DNA of 5,799 nucleotides from positions 1 to 5,799 of the forward strand of contig CAMVDK010000194.1 in assembly GCA_947166165.1 (NCBI GenBank), given 5' to 3'. A program made the position numbers and the translations under genes. Under the pieces are notes generated by a model. It saw only the letters and a list, made by a program, of their open reading frames with translations. It did no database searches and was not told the origin of the DNA. This stretch comes from an uncultured Porphyromonadaceae bacterium (lineage in GTDB: Bacteria > Bacteroidota > Bacteroidia > Bacteroidales > Muribaculaceae). Positions within the stretch are counted from its first letter, which is position 1; every line of letters starts with the position of its first letter. Shown one piece after another: positions 1 to 5,799 of the stretch.

Positions 1-47
1 CAACAATTTGCAAGCAAAAGTTTAGATTTTTCAGTTTATTTAACCTC
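1..47 (-). other. AT-rich intergenic stretch downstream of the flippase
   Basis: About 72% A+T (34 of 47 bases), in sharp contrast to the GC-rich genes. Read on the minus strand it follows the flippase TAA stop and runs off the window. It contains the short dyad TTTGC-TT-GCAAA (bases 18 to 7 on the minus strand). TTTG is the usual -33 element of Bacteroidota promoters, but its partner TAnnTTTG would lie about 19 bases further on, outside the window, so a promoter cannot be confirmed. No GC-rich stem followed by a T-run, as expected of an intrinsic terminator, is visible. Confidence 0.4.
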
Positions 48-1478
48 TTATCGCCAATTTTTTCTGAATTGCCACACCGCCACAGCGCAAGCCGTCAGGG
101 CGACGGCGACGGCTGGCAGCGTGTGGCCGGTTTCGACAGCGGCAATCATGGCCAGCGCCACGGTGAGCGTCCACGCCGTGGAGAGCAGCGAGCCCCGGCT
201 GAGGCGCAGCCCATAGCGCCGCACGTAGACCACGCCCACGATGGCGGCATAGGCGGTATACCAGAGCGTGTAGGCCACACCGAAGCCGGTCACGCCCCAC
301 TGCCGGTAACACACGATGCCCAGCGCCACAAACACCACCGCGCTCAGCCCCTCGGTCACCACATAGGTGCGCCCGTCGCCACGCGCGAGCATCACAAACG
401 CCATGCACCACGACAGGGCCCGCATCACCACCCCGAGCATGCCCCAGCTGATGAAGGAGAGGATGACCATGAACTCGCGTGTGTAGAGCAGCCACACCAC
501 CGGCTCGCGCAGCAGCACAAACAGGGCCACCACCGGCGCAAGCACCATCATGGCTATGTTCACCTCCTGGCTGACGAACACGCGCAGGCGCTCGCGATGG
601 CCCACCACCCGCGCCAGACGCGGGTAGTACTCCATGCCCAGCGCCGTGAACAGCAGCCCCGTGTAGCGGTTGATGAGCGTGTAGCCGGCCTGATAGTAGC
701 CCACCTCGGTCTCGCCACCGGAGTGGTTGAGCCAGGCGTTGAACACATAGGCGGCCAGGATGGCGGCAAAGTCGCCAATGGTCATGTAGATGCCCAGCTT
801 CACAAATCCCGCCCCCATGGCAGCCGTCTGCCGCCGCGTCATGGCGGGTCGGGTGAATTGCTTGTTGCGCAGCAGCCATGCGGCCAGGGCGTTGCAGGCG
901 GCATAGGCCACAATCGACGGCAGCACGCTGCGCTCGCGCAGCCAGTAGAAGAGCGGCACGGAGATGAGCAGGCCGCCCAGCGTGCCCCACATGGTGCTCA
1001 GCGCCAGCCGGCGCAGCAGCTGCGTGCCCTGCAAGATGGCCTGCTCGCCATTGGTGAGGGCCATGAGCAGCACAGCGGCGCTCAGCGCCACGAATCCCCA
1101 TATGTGGTCGGAGTCGCCGAAGGTGAAGTGGCTCAGCGCGGGCGCCAGGGCGATGGTGAGCAAGGCTCCCCCCAGCCCGAGCCATAGCGACCAGCGGCGC
1201 ACAACGGCCACGATGCGCGCCACGAGCGAGCGGTCGCCAGCCTCGGCGGCCTGGCTGATGTCGCGCACACTGCTCGTGCGCACGCCCAGGTTGGTGGCGA
1301 TGTTGAGCATCTCGAGGGCGTTGTTGAACAAGCCGAATAGCCCCACGCCCACGGCACCAATCCACATCGCCACGAGCTTGGTGCGGACAATGGAGCACAC
1401 AATGCCCATCATCTGCACACCGCCAAAGATTCCCATGGCTTTGACGGCCATCTGCGATATGCTGTTCTTGTTCGACAA
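48..1478 (-). CDS. wzx: O-antigen flippase (Wzx/WzxE-like, MOP superfamily)
   Basis: Predicted inner-membrane flippase of 476 residues that would move an undecaprenyl-diphosphate-linked oligosaccharide from the cytoplasmic to the periplasmic face for surface-polysaccharide assembly. The N-terminus is characteristic of Bacteroidota O-antigen translocases: a short polar start (MSNKNSISQ), FGGVQ at 18-22, then a membrane segment leading to a basic RTKLVAMWIG stretch (32-41), FNNALEMLNIATNLG (51-65) and a charged loop with SVRDIS (70-75). By eye there are about 12-14 hydrophobic segments, the last ending near 470 before a basic tail (FRKNWR). GYYQAGYTLINRYTG (260-274) and the MEYYPRLAR loop (282-290) are also typical. 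The chosen start is TTG at 1478; the first in-frame ATG, at 1451, would remove nine conserved-looking residues. The stop is TAA. It lies 13 bases after the acyltransferase stop, so translational coupling is plausible. The exported glycan cannot be told from sequence. Confidence 0.87.
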   Translation of the reverse strand: MSNKNSISQMAVKAMGIFGGVQMMGIVCSIVRTKLVAMWIGAVGVGLFGLFNNALEMLNIATNLGVRTSSVRDISQAAEAGDRSLVARIVAVVRRWSLWLGLGGALLTIALAPALSHFTFGDSDHIWGFVALSAAVLLMALTNGEQAILQGTQLLRRLALSTMWGTLGGLLISVPLFYWLRERSVLPSIVAYAACNALAAWLLRNKQFTRPAMTRRQTAAMGAGFVKLGIYMTIGDFAAILAAYVFNAWLNHSGGETEVGYYQAGYTLINRYTGLLFTALGMEYYPRLARVVGHRERLRVFVSQEVNIAMMVLAPVVALFVLLREPVVWLLYTREFMVILSFISWGMLGVVMRALSWCMAFVMLARGDGRTYVVTEGLSAVVFVALGIVCYRQWGVTGFGVAYTLWYTAYAAIVGVVYVRRYGLRLSRGSLLSTAWTLTVALAMIAAVETGHTLPAVAVALTACAVAVWQFRKNWR

Positions 1479-1491
1479 AACGTATAATGTT
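1476..1491 (-). promoter_or_regulatory. Short spacer and TTG start of the flippase gene
   Basis: Thirteen bases (1479-1491) separate the acyltransferase TGA stop from the flippase TTG start (1476-1478). On the minus strand the spacer reads AACATTATACGTT and has no purine-rich Shine-Dalgarno, as is normal in Bacteroidota, where AT-rich leaders assist initiation. No ATG or GTG start precedes the TTG in this frame within the spacer. The N-terminal match to the family decides for TTG over the internal ATG at 1451. The spacer is too short for an independent promoter, so the flippase probably depends on read-through or reinitiation from the upstream gene. Confidence 0.55.
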
Positions 1492-2436
1492 TCAAATATC
1501 CAGGGCCATCACCTGCGTGACGGTCGCTCTGCCTCCGAGGCGCGACTTTTGCTGCACCAGTCCATGATTGAGCACACGGCCATTCTCCTCGGTGGAGATG
1601 CCGTAATCCAGATAACGGCATCCCCGGGCTATGGCCTCGCCCTTGAGGTGCTCGAAAAGCATGGTCAAGGCATGGCAGTCGCGCCCCTCGGCCGAGGCCG
1701 CGATATACTGGCTGTGGGCCACGGTACCGGTGAAATAAACCACCACTCCGGCCAGCAGCCTGCCGCCCGCTGTGGCGGCGTAGAGCTCGATGTGGTCGGG
1801 GAAACGGCTGTGGAGCAGGCGCATCTCGTCGATGCTGTGCACTGGCCGCGCCTCGTGGCGCTCGGCGAGCACATCGGTGAGCAGCCGCCAGTAGGCTTCC
1901 CACTGGTCGCTCTTGCCCACCGCCACGCCCGCGCGCTGCGCCATGCGCAGCCCGCTTTTGTTGCCACGATCCAGCGGCAAGGGGTCGGTCAGGTCGATGG
2001 TGGTCGACACGCTGGTCTCGGTGAGCCGTGCCCCGGCGCGCCAGAGGGCGTAGATGTCTTCTTCGGCCGGATAACGGTGATAGATGTGCGGCACTGGTTT
2101 ATACACAAACTCTTTGATTCCGTGCGCTTTCAACCACTCCACCGAGGCCTGGACCACCTCGAGCATCACTACGGCGTCGACGCGCTTTGCCGGCATGAGC
2201 CATCCGCCGTACGACAGCCCGCGGTGCGAGCACAGCACCGCGTCCTCGCGGTTGGCCGGCAAAACCGTCAGCAGCCGCCCGGCATCGTCGCGCGCCATCA
2301 GCGAGCAGTCGGCAAAGCGGTCGCTGTGGTAGTCCATGTAGGCTCTTTCGTGCAGGAAGGTGGCGTTGCGGCTGCGGCGCACCAGGTCGTCCCATTCGGC
2401 CTTGAGGCCGGCGTTATACTGTTCAATCGTGATCAT
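1492..2436 (-). CDS. FemAB/GNAT-type acyltransferase of a polysaccharide locus
   Basis: A 314-residue cytoplasmic protein resembling the large GNAT proteins (Acetyltransf_6/FemAB-like fold) found in Bacteroidota capsule and O-antigen clusters. Such proteins probably acylate an amino group on a nucleotide-sugar or lipid-linked sugar; donor and acceptor are not known here. Recognisable segments are ATFLHERAYMDYHSDRF (25-41), LLTVLPAN (55-62), SHRGLSYGGWL (70-80), IDLTDPLP (147-154) followed by a basic helix-like stretch (159-175), RPVHS (197-201), the strand LLAGVVVYF (227-235), and HSQYIAASAEGRDCHALTMLFEHL (241-264) within the second GNAT-like half. The tail carries YLDYGISTEENGRVLNHGLVQQK (275-297). 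I chose ATG at 2436, where family similarity begins (MITIEQYNAG). In-frame ATGs at 2466 and 2502 would add residues that look like out-of-frame reading of the symporter 3' end. No signal peptide or membrane segment is seen. A FemX-like peptidoglycan role is less likely, given the flippase next door. Confidence 0.8.
   Translation of the reverse strand: MITIEQYNAGLKAEWDDLVRRSRNATFLHERAYMDYHSDRFADCSLMARDDAGRLLTVLPANREDAVLCSHRGLSYGGWLMPAKRVDAVVMLEVVQASVEWLKAHGIKEFVYKPVPHIYHRYPAEEDIYALWRAGARLTETSVSTTIDLTDPLPLDRGNKSGLRMAQRAGVAVGKSDQWEAYWRLLTDVLAERHEARPVHSIDEMRLLHSRFPDHIELYAATAGGRLLAGVVVYFTGTVAHSQYIAASAEGRDCHALTMLFEHLKGEAIARGCRYLDYGISTEENGRVLNHGLVQQKSRLGGRATVTQVMALDI
2423..2436 (-). other. Overlap of symporter stop and acyltransferase start
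   Basis: The last codons of the symporter gene, encoding HDHD and its TGA, overlap the first codons of the acyltransferase gene by 14 bases in a different frame. The shared stretch reads ATGATCACGATTGA on the minus strand. Such overlaps usually mean the two reading frames share a transcript and that translation of the second depends partly on ribosomes finishing the first. There is no Shine-Dalgarno in front of the inner ATG (the preceding bases are CCTCCAGCAC), which makes coupling more plausible. Confidence 0.6.
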
Positions 2437-3619
2437 GTGCTGGAGGTTGAGGGTTGGAGCCGGCATGGTTCGCAATTCGCTCCATGACCAGCGCGATGGC
2501 ACCGTCGCCGGTCACGTTGCACGCCGTGCCGAAGCTGTCGATCGAAATATAGAGCGCAATCATGAGCGCCTGCTCTTCGGGGCCGAAGCCGAAAAAGGTC
2601 TGCAGCACGCCCAGCGCGGCCATGATGGCCCCACCGGGCACACCGGGAGCGGCCACCATCATGACCGCAAGCATAAGGATGAAGCCGAAAAACTGTCCGA
2701 ATTCTATGGGCATGCCGCGCATGAGCATGAAGGCGACGGCGCAGGCCGTGATTTTGAGTATGCTGCCCGACAAGTGGATGGTGGCGCACAGTGGCACCAC
2801 AAAGTCGGCCACCGGCTCGCTGACACCGTTCTTCTTGACCTGGTTGAGCGTGACGGGAATGGTGGCCGCACTCGACGACGTGCCCAGGGCCGTGAAATAG
2901 GCCGGCAGCATGGTGGCCAGGGCCTTGAAGGGGTTGCGGCGTGCCACCGCGCCGGCAATGCAGTACTGCGCCACGAGCAGCACGATGTGCATGGCGAAAA
3001 TCACGCCGATGATGGCGATGAACACCTGGATGACGCGCCAAGCCTGCCCGGTGAACGCCATGGCCATGAAGATGCCCATGATGTAGAGCGGCAGCAGAGG
3101 CACGAGGGCCACCTCGATAGCCTTGGCGATGATCTCCTTGAACTCGTCGGCGCCGCGCTTGAGCGTGGAAGAGTCGAAAAACGACATGCCAAGCCCCAGG
3201 GTGAAAGCGAGCACCAGGGCGCTCATGACGTCCATGATGGGGGGAATGGCGATGGTGAAGAACGGCTGCAGCTCCTGCTCGGCCGACAGTTGCTGTGCCG
3301 CACCTGCCGAGATGAGCGACGGGAAGACCGACGCGCTGGTCGCATAGGAGAACAAGCCCGAGAACACGGTGTCGGCATAGGCGATGACGGCCGTGATGAG
3401 CAACAACTTGCCGGCGCCGTTGCCAATGCCGGCGATGGCCGGTGTGACCAGCCCCACGATGATGAGCGGGATGAGAAATGAGAGGAAGTTGCCGAACACG
3501 CCGTTGAACGTGACAAAGCACCGCACCACTGCTTCGGGCAGCACATTGCCGAGCACGATGCCAAGCGCAATGGCGATGAGCACGCGCGGCAGAAGGCCGA
3601 TTTTGAATTTCTTAGCCAT
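2423..3619 (-). CDS. Dicarboxylate/amino acid:cation symporter family (SDF/DAACS) protein
   Basis: A 398-residue polytopic inner-membrane transporter of the SDF family (PF00375; GltP/SstT/DctA relatives), a normal length for the group. It starts with a short basic end (MAKKFK) and a first membrane helix near 10-28. The family landmarks are in order: hairpin 1 with TSSSAATIP (247-255), TM7 with ATIHLSGS (279-286), hairpin 2 with APGVPGGA (324-331), and TM8 with DSFGTACNVTGDG (361-373). D361, N368 and D372 match the Asp394, Asn401 and Asp405 positions of archaeal GltPh. Two features are atypical: the NMDGT motif is replaced by HLSGS, and the substrate-carboxylate Arg397 position is Gly364. A neutral amino acid or another solute may therefore be carried, and cation coupling may differ. 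The 14-residue C-terminal tail is His/Pro/Asp-rich. ATG at 3619 lies 29 bases after the GH2 stop. The family is secure; the substrate is unknown. Confidence 0.9.
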   Translation of the reverse strand: MAKKFKIGLLPRVLIAIALGIVLGNVLPEAVVRCFVTFNGVFGNFLSFLIPLIIVGLVTPAIAGIGNGAGKLLLITAVIAYADTVFSGLFSYATSASVFPSLISAGAAQQLSAEQELQPFFTIAIPPIMDVMSALVLAFTLGLGMSFFDSSTLKRGADEFKEIIAKAIEVALVPLLPLYIMGIFMAMAFTGQAWRVIQVFIAIIGVIFAMHIVLLVAQYCIAGAVARRNPFKALATMLPAYFTALGTSSSAATIPVTLNQVKKNGVSEPVADFVVPLCATIHLSGSILKITACAVAFMLMRGMPIEFGQFFGFILMLAVMMVAAPGVPGGAIMAALGVLQTFFGFGPEEQALMIALYISIDSFGTACNVTGDGAIALVMERIANHAGSNPQPPAHDHD

Positions 3620-3648
3620 ACGGATTCAGAACGACAAGCCGCTGCCCG
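3620..3648 (-). other. 29-base spacer between GH2 and symporter genes
   Basis: This short gap separates the GH2 TGA stop from the symporter ATG. On the minus strand it contains no clear Shine-Dalgarno, no stem followed by a T-run, and no Bacteroidota -33/-7 pair. It is too short to hold a full promoter and leader, so the symporter is probably transcribed from upstream. Confidence 0.5.
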
Positions 3649-5799
3649 TCAGCGCACTTGTATGGTGACGGTCTGCTTGATGCCGGCCTTGCGGTCGGCC
3701 ACGGTGAGCGTGAGCGGCCCGGGCTGCTTGCCGGCTTGCAGCAGCACCACGAGTTGCCCGTGGAAGAGGCGCATGGTGGGTTGCGTGAACGACTCGGTGC
3801 TGGTGGCGTCGCCGTTGCACACGGCCTTGAACGCTCCCGCGCCTTTGACGGTGAAGGTGAGCTGGTCGGCCGCGTCGGGGCACAGCGTGCCGTTCTTGTC
3901 GACGAGGCTCACGGTGACGAAGGCCAGGTCGGTGCCATCGGCGTTGATGACGCTTCGCTCGGGCTCGAGCAGCAGCTTGGCGGGCTTGCCGGCAGTGCGC
4001 ATCGTCTGCTCGCCGGCCTTGACACCGAGGCTGTCGTACACCACCACGCGCAGCTCGCCGGGCTCGTAGCGCACGTCGCGCCAGCGCAGGCGGAAGCGGT
4101 CGAGCCGAGTGTCGGCCTTCTTGGTGATGCGACCCTGGCTCTTGCCGTTGACAAACAGCTCGGCCGTCGGGTAGTCGGTGTAGCAGTACACCGGCGTCAC
4201 CTGCCCTTCGCGTCCGGGCCAGGTCCAGTGCGGCAGCAGGTGGATGGTGTGCTCGTTGCGGTTCCAGTGGCTGCGGTAGAGCCAGTAGCGGTCTTTGGGC
4301 AGTCCGGCCAGGTCGACGATGCCGAAGTAGCTGCTGCGGCTGGGCCAGTAGGTGTCGTAGGGCGTGGGCTCGCCCAGGTAGTCGTAGCCGGTCCACACAA
4401 ACTCGCCGATGGTCCAGGCCATGTCGTCCTGCATGTGCCAGTCGTCGTCGGGCAGGTTGCTCCACCAGCAGTACTCGGTGTCGTAGCCCGAGCACTGCCC
4501 GTCGGGCCACACCTTGTTGGTGGCGGGTTCGTCGGGGAAATAATAATGTGCGCGCGAGCTGACGGTGGAGGCCGTTTCGCTGCCAAGCAGGAAGCCTTGC
4601 GGCAGCTTCGGGAATGTCTCCTCGTAGCGCGCCACGCGGTAGTTGTAGCCAGGCACGTCGGCAATCTGAGCGAAGCCGCTGGCGAGGTCGCCATCGGGCT
4701 GGTCCATGCCGCAGGTCACCGGGCGAGTGGGGTCGAGGCGGTGGCAAAAGTCGATGAGCCGTTTGAAGCGCTCGGCGCCTTCGGGCTTCCACTGCTCCGG
4801 AATCTCGTTGCCCACGCTCCACATCACGATGCAGGGGTGGTTGCGGTGGTTGCGGATAAGGTTGGTGATGTCGCGCCGCCACCATTCGTCCCACAAGCGG
4901 TTGTAGCCGTTGCGCACCTTGGCGTCGCTCCAGGCATCGAAACTCTCGGCCATCACCATCATGCCCAGCGAGTCGCAGATTTCCATCTGCCAGGTGGAGG
5001 GCATGTTGTGCGACGTGCGGATGGCGTCGGCACCCATCTGCTTCATCATCTTGATTTGGCGGATGAGGGCGGTCTTGTTGACAGCGGCGCCGAGCGGCCC
5101 GAGGTCGTGATGCAGGCACACGCCCTTGAACTTGCGGCTCACGCCGTTGAGCTGGAACCCGTGCTCGGGCGAGTAGGTGATGGTGCGGATGCCGAATTTC
5201 GAGGACTTTTGGTCCACTTGGCGGCCGTCCTTGAGCAGACGGGTCACCACACGATAGAGGTAAGGCGACTCGGGCGACCACAAGTTGGGACGCTCGACGA
5301 TGGCCAGGGCCTTGAAGGCCCCAACGCCGTTGGCGGCGCTGCGTCCGCCGGCCACGACGCGCCCTTCGGCGTCGAGGATGTCGAAGGTCATTTCGTAGCC
5401 GTCGGCGTCGAGCCCCTGCGCAAGTTCTTGCTGCACCTCCACCACATAATGGCCGTCGGCGCCGCGCTTGGGGAAGGTGCGCACACAAAGCCCCCACTGG
5501 TCGAAGGCATCGCGGCCGGTGGTGATGAGCGTCACCGGGCGGTAGATTCCGGCACCGGGATACCAGCGGTTGCTCTCCTCCAGGTTGCTGAGCCGCACCT
5601 CGAGCTGGTTATCGTCGCTGCCCACACGGACGTAGGGCATGATGTCGACGCGGAAGGCGTTGTAGCCATATTCCCACCCGCCGGCGAGCTGCCCGTTGAC
5701 GTAGACCTTTGGCGAGGCCATGGCGCCGTCGAAGAGCAGTTCGGCACGCTCGGTGCCGGCCGGAATGGCGAGCGAGCGGCGGTAGGTGCCTTGCCCTAT
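3649..5799 (-). CDS. Glycoside hydrolase family 2, beta-galactosidase-like (5' end missing)
   Basis: The frame is open from the window edge at 5799 to a TGA at 3649, giving 716 visible residues. The in-frame ATG at 5721 is internal: upstream codons read IGQGTYRRSL and FDGAMASPKVYVNG, a normal GH2 sugar-binding domain. Roughly the first 60-110 residues, including any signal peptide, are missing, so location is undecided. Domains, numbered from 5799: jelly-roll sugar-binding (about 1-90, ending in WYPGAGIYR at 79-87), Ig-like sandwich (about 110-220), TIM barrel (about 225-525), a DUF4982-type domain (about 535-595; LFVNGKSQG at 548-556) and a C-terminal Ig-like domain (about 605-712). The acid/base is Glu332 in MWSVGNE (326-332, bases 4804-4806). 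The nucleophile is probably Glu408 in GSETAST (406-412, bases 4576-4578). VWTGYDYLGEPTPY (468-481) follows. It probably releases terminal beta-galactosyl residues, but beta-glucuronidase or a specialised galactosidase cannot be excluded. Confidence 0.92.
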   Translation of the reverse strand: MGQGTYRRSLAIPAGTERAELLFDGAMASPKVYVNGQLAGGWEYGYNAFRVDIMPYVRVGSDDNQLEVRLSNLEESNRWYPGAGIYRPVTLITTGRDAFDQWGLCVRTFPKRGADGHYVVEVQQELAQGLDADGYEMTFDILDAEGRVVAGGRSAANGVGAFKALAIVERPNLWSPESPYLYRVVTRLLKDGRQVDQKSSKFGIRTITYSPEHGFQLNGVSRKFKGVCLHHDLGPLGAAVNKTALIRQIKMMKQMGADAIRTSHNMPSTWQMEICDSLGMMVMAESFDAWSDAKVRNGYNRLWDEWWRRDITNLIRNHRNHPCIVMWSVGNEIPEQWKPEGAERFKRLIDFCHRLDPTRPVTCGMDQPDGDLASGFAQIADVPGYNYRVARYEETFPKLPQGFLLGSETASTVSSRAHYYFPDEPATNKVWPDGQCSGYDTEYCWWSNLPDDDWHMQDDMAWTIGEFVWTGYDYLGEPTPYDTYWPSRSSYFGIVDLAGLPKDRYWLYRSHWNRNEHTIHLLPHWTWPGREGQVTPVYCYTDYPTAELFVNGKSQGRITKKADTRLDRFRLRWRDVRYEPGELRVVVYDSLGVKAGEQTMRTAGKPAKLLLEPERSVINADGTDLAFVTVSLVDKNGTLCPDAADQLTFTVKGAGAFKAVCNGDATSTESFTQPTMRLFHGQLVVLLQAGKQPGPLTLTVADRKAGIKQTVTIQVR

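Larger units (their letters stand above)
48..5799 (-). other. Probable four-gene transcription unit (GH2-symporter-acyltransferase-flippase)
   Basis: All four genes face the same way, with junctions of +29, -14 and +13 bases and no visible terminator or promoter between them. That spacing is what predicts an operon. The mixed functions, a hydrolase and an importer followed by polysaccharide assembly, are unusual for one regulon. Two adjacent units joined by read-through are possible, although the overlap falls exactly at the symporter-acyltransferase functional border. The true first gene and the promoter lie beyond the right edge. Confidence 0.55.

Noticed and set aside
7..30. A plus-strand TTTG (7-10) plus TAGATTTT (23-30) promoter.
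   Set aside because: The spacing is about 12 bases, too short for the Bacteroidota promoter layout, and no plus-strand gene follows.
54..74. A GGCAATT...AATTGGC stem near the flippase 3' end as a possible terminator.
   Set aside because: It lies inside the coding sequence before the stop, contains a mismatch at the second pair, is mostly A-T pairs, and is not followed on the minus strand by a T-run.
69..1187. A 372-codon plus-strand open frame opposite the flippase gene.
   Set aside because: It is a His/Gln/Arg-rich antisense shadow of a multi-pass membrane protein, with no recognisable motif.
1479..1500. A TTTG...TAnnTTTG-like promoter between the acyltransferase and flippase genes.
   Set aside because: The elements are only about 8 bases apart rather than about 19, and the -7 match is imperfect. 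A start there would also fall at or inside the flippase start codon.
964..2487. A 507-codon open frame on the plus strand spanning the 5' part of the flippase gene and most of the acyltransferase gene.
   Set aside because: It crosses two well-recognised genes in antisense and has no coherent domain, only composition-driven Ser/Arg/His/Val-rich sequence. Strong third-position G+C bias in the real genes suppresses stops in this frame.
2437..2502. A longer acyltransferase starting at ATG 2502 or ATG 2466.
   Set aside because: The extra residues lie wholly within the symporter coding sequence and do not resemble the family N-terminus, which begins at ATG 2436.
2360..3481. A long plus-strand open frame opposite the symporter gene, rich in His, Asp, Glu, Gly and Arg.
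   Set aside because: The composition is what antisense reading of hydrophobic, GC-rich membrane-protein codons yields. No domain or credible start context is present.
3626..5497. A 623-codon open frame on the minus strand inside the GH2 gene, in another frame.
   Set aside because: It is dominated by Arg, Ala and His runs with no recognisable domain, while the overlapping frame encodes an intact GH2 protein with catalytic motifs. It is a frame shadow.
1..5799. tRNA or rRNA genes, CRISPR arrays, insertion sequences, long direct repeats, phage or defence genes.
   Set aside because: None could be seen. Nearly all of the sequence is taken up by four intact, recognisable coding frames without frameshifts or internal stops.

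Overview
The window holds four genes, all on the minus strand, so transcription runs from the right edge to the left. In order they are: a glycoside hydrolase family 2 (GH2) enzyme whose 5' end lies beyond base 5799; a sodium:dicarboxylate/amino-acid symporter-family protein; a FemAB/GNAT-type acyltransferase; and a Wzx/WzxE-type O-antigen flippase. The last three are complete. About 97% of the window is coding, and no stretch over 50 bases lacks a gene.

The organism is most likely a GC-rich member of the Bacteroidota, probably Bacteroidales. The GH2 architecture (GSETAST nucleophile motif, DUF4982-type and C-terminal Ig-like domains) and the distinctive GNAT and flippase subfamilies are most familiar from Bacteroides, Prevotella and Muribaculaceae. 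None of the three visible gene starts has a clear Shine-Dalgarno sequence, which also fits that phylum. This assignment rests on recalled family resemblance, not on a search. The strong G+C preference at third codon positions leaves several long but spurious open frames across the real genes.

The spacing is operon-like: 29 bases from GH2 to symporter, a 14-base overlap from symporter to acyltransferase, and 13 bases from acyltransferase to flippase. Function splits the run in two. The GH2 enzyme and symporter look like nutrient acquisition: release of a sugar, and uptake of a small carboxylate or amino acid. The acyltransferase and flippase look like the start of a surface-polysaccharide module: acylation of a sugar precursor, then flipping of the lipid-linked unit across the inner membrane. 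The 47 bases after the flippase are AT-rich and may hold the start of a promoter for the next gene, off the left edge.

I see no RNA gene, mobile element, CRISPR array or clearly new system. The points most worth checking are the atypical substrate and cation motifs of the symporter, the TTG start of the flippase, the direct acyltransferase-flippase adjacency, and whether the four genes are really co-transcribed.
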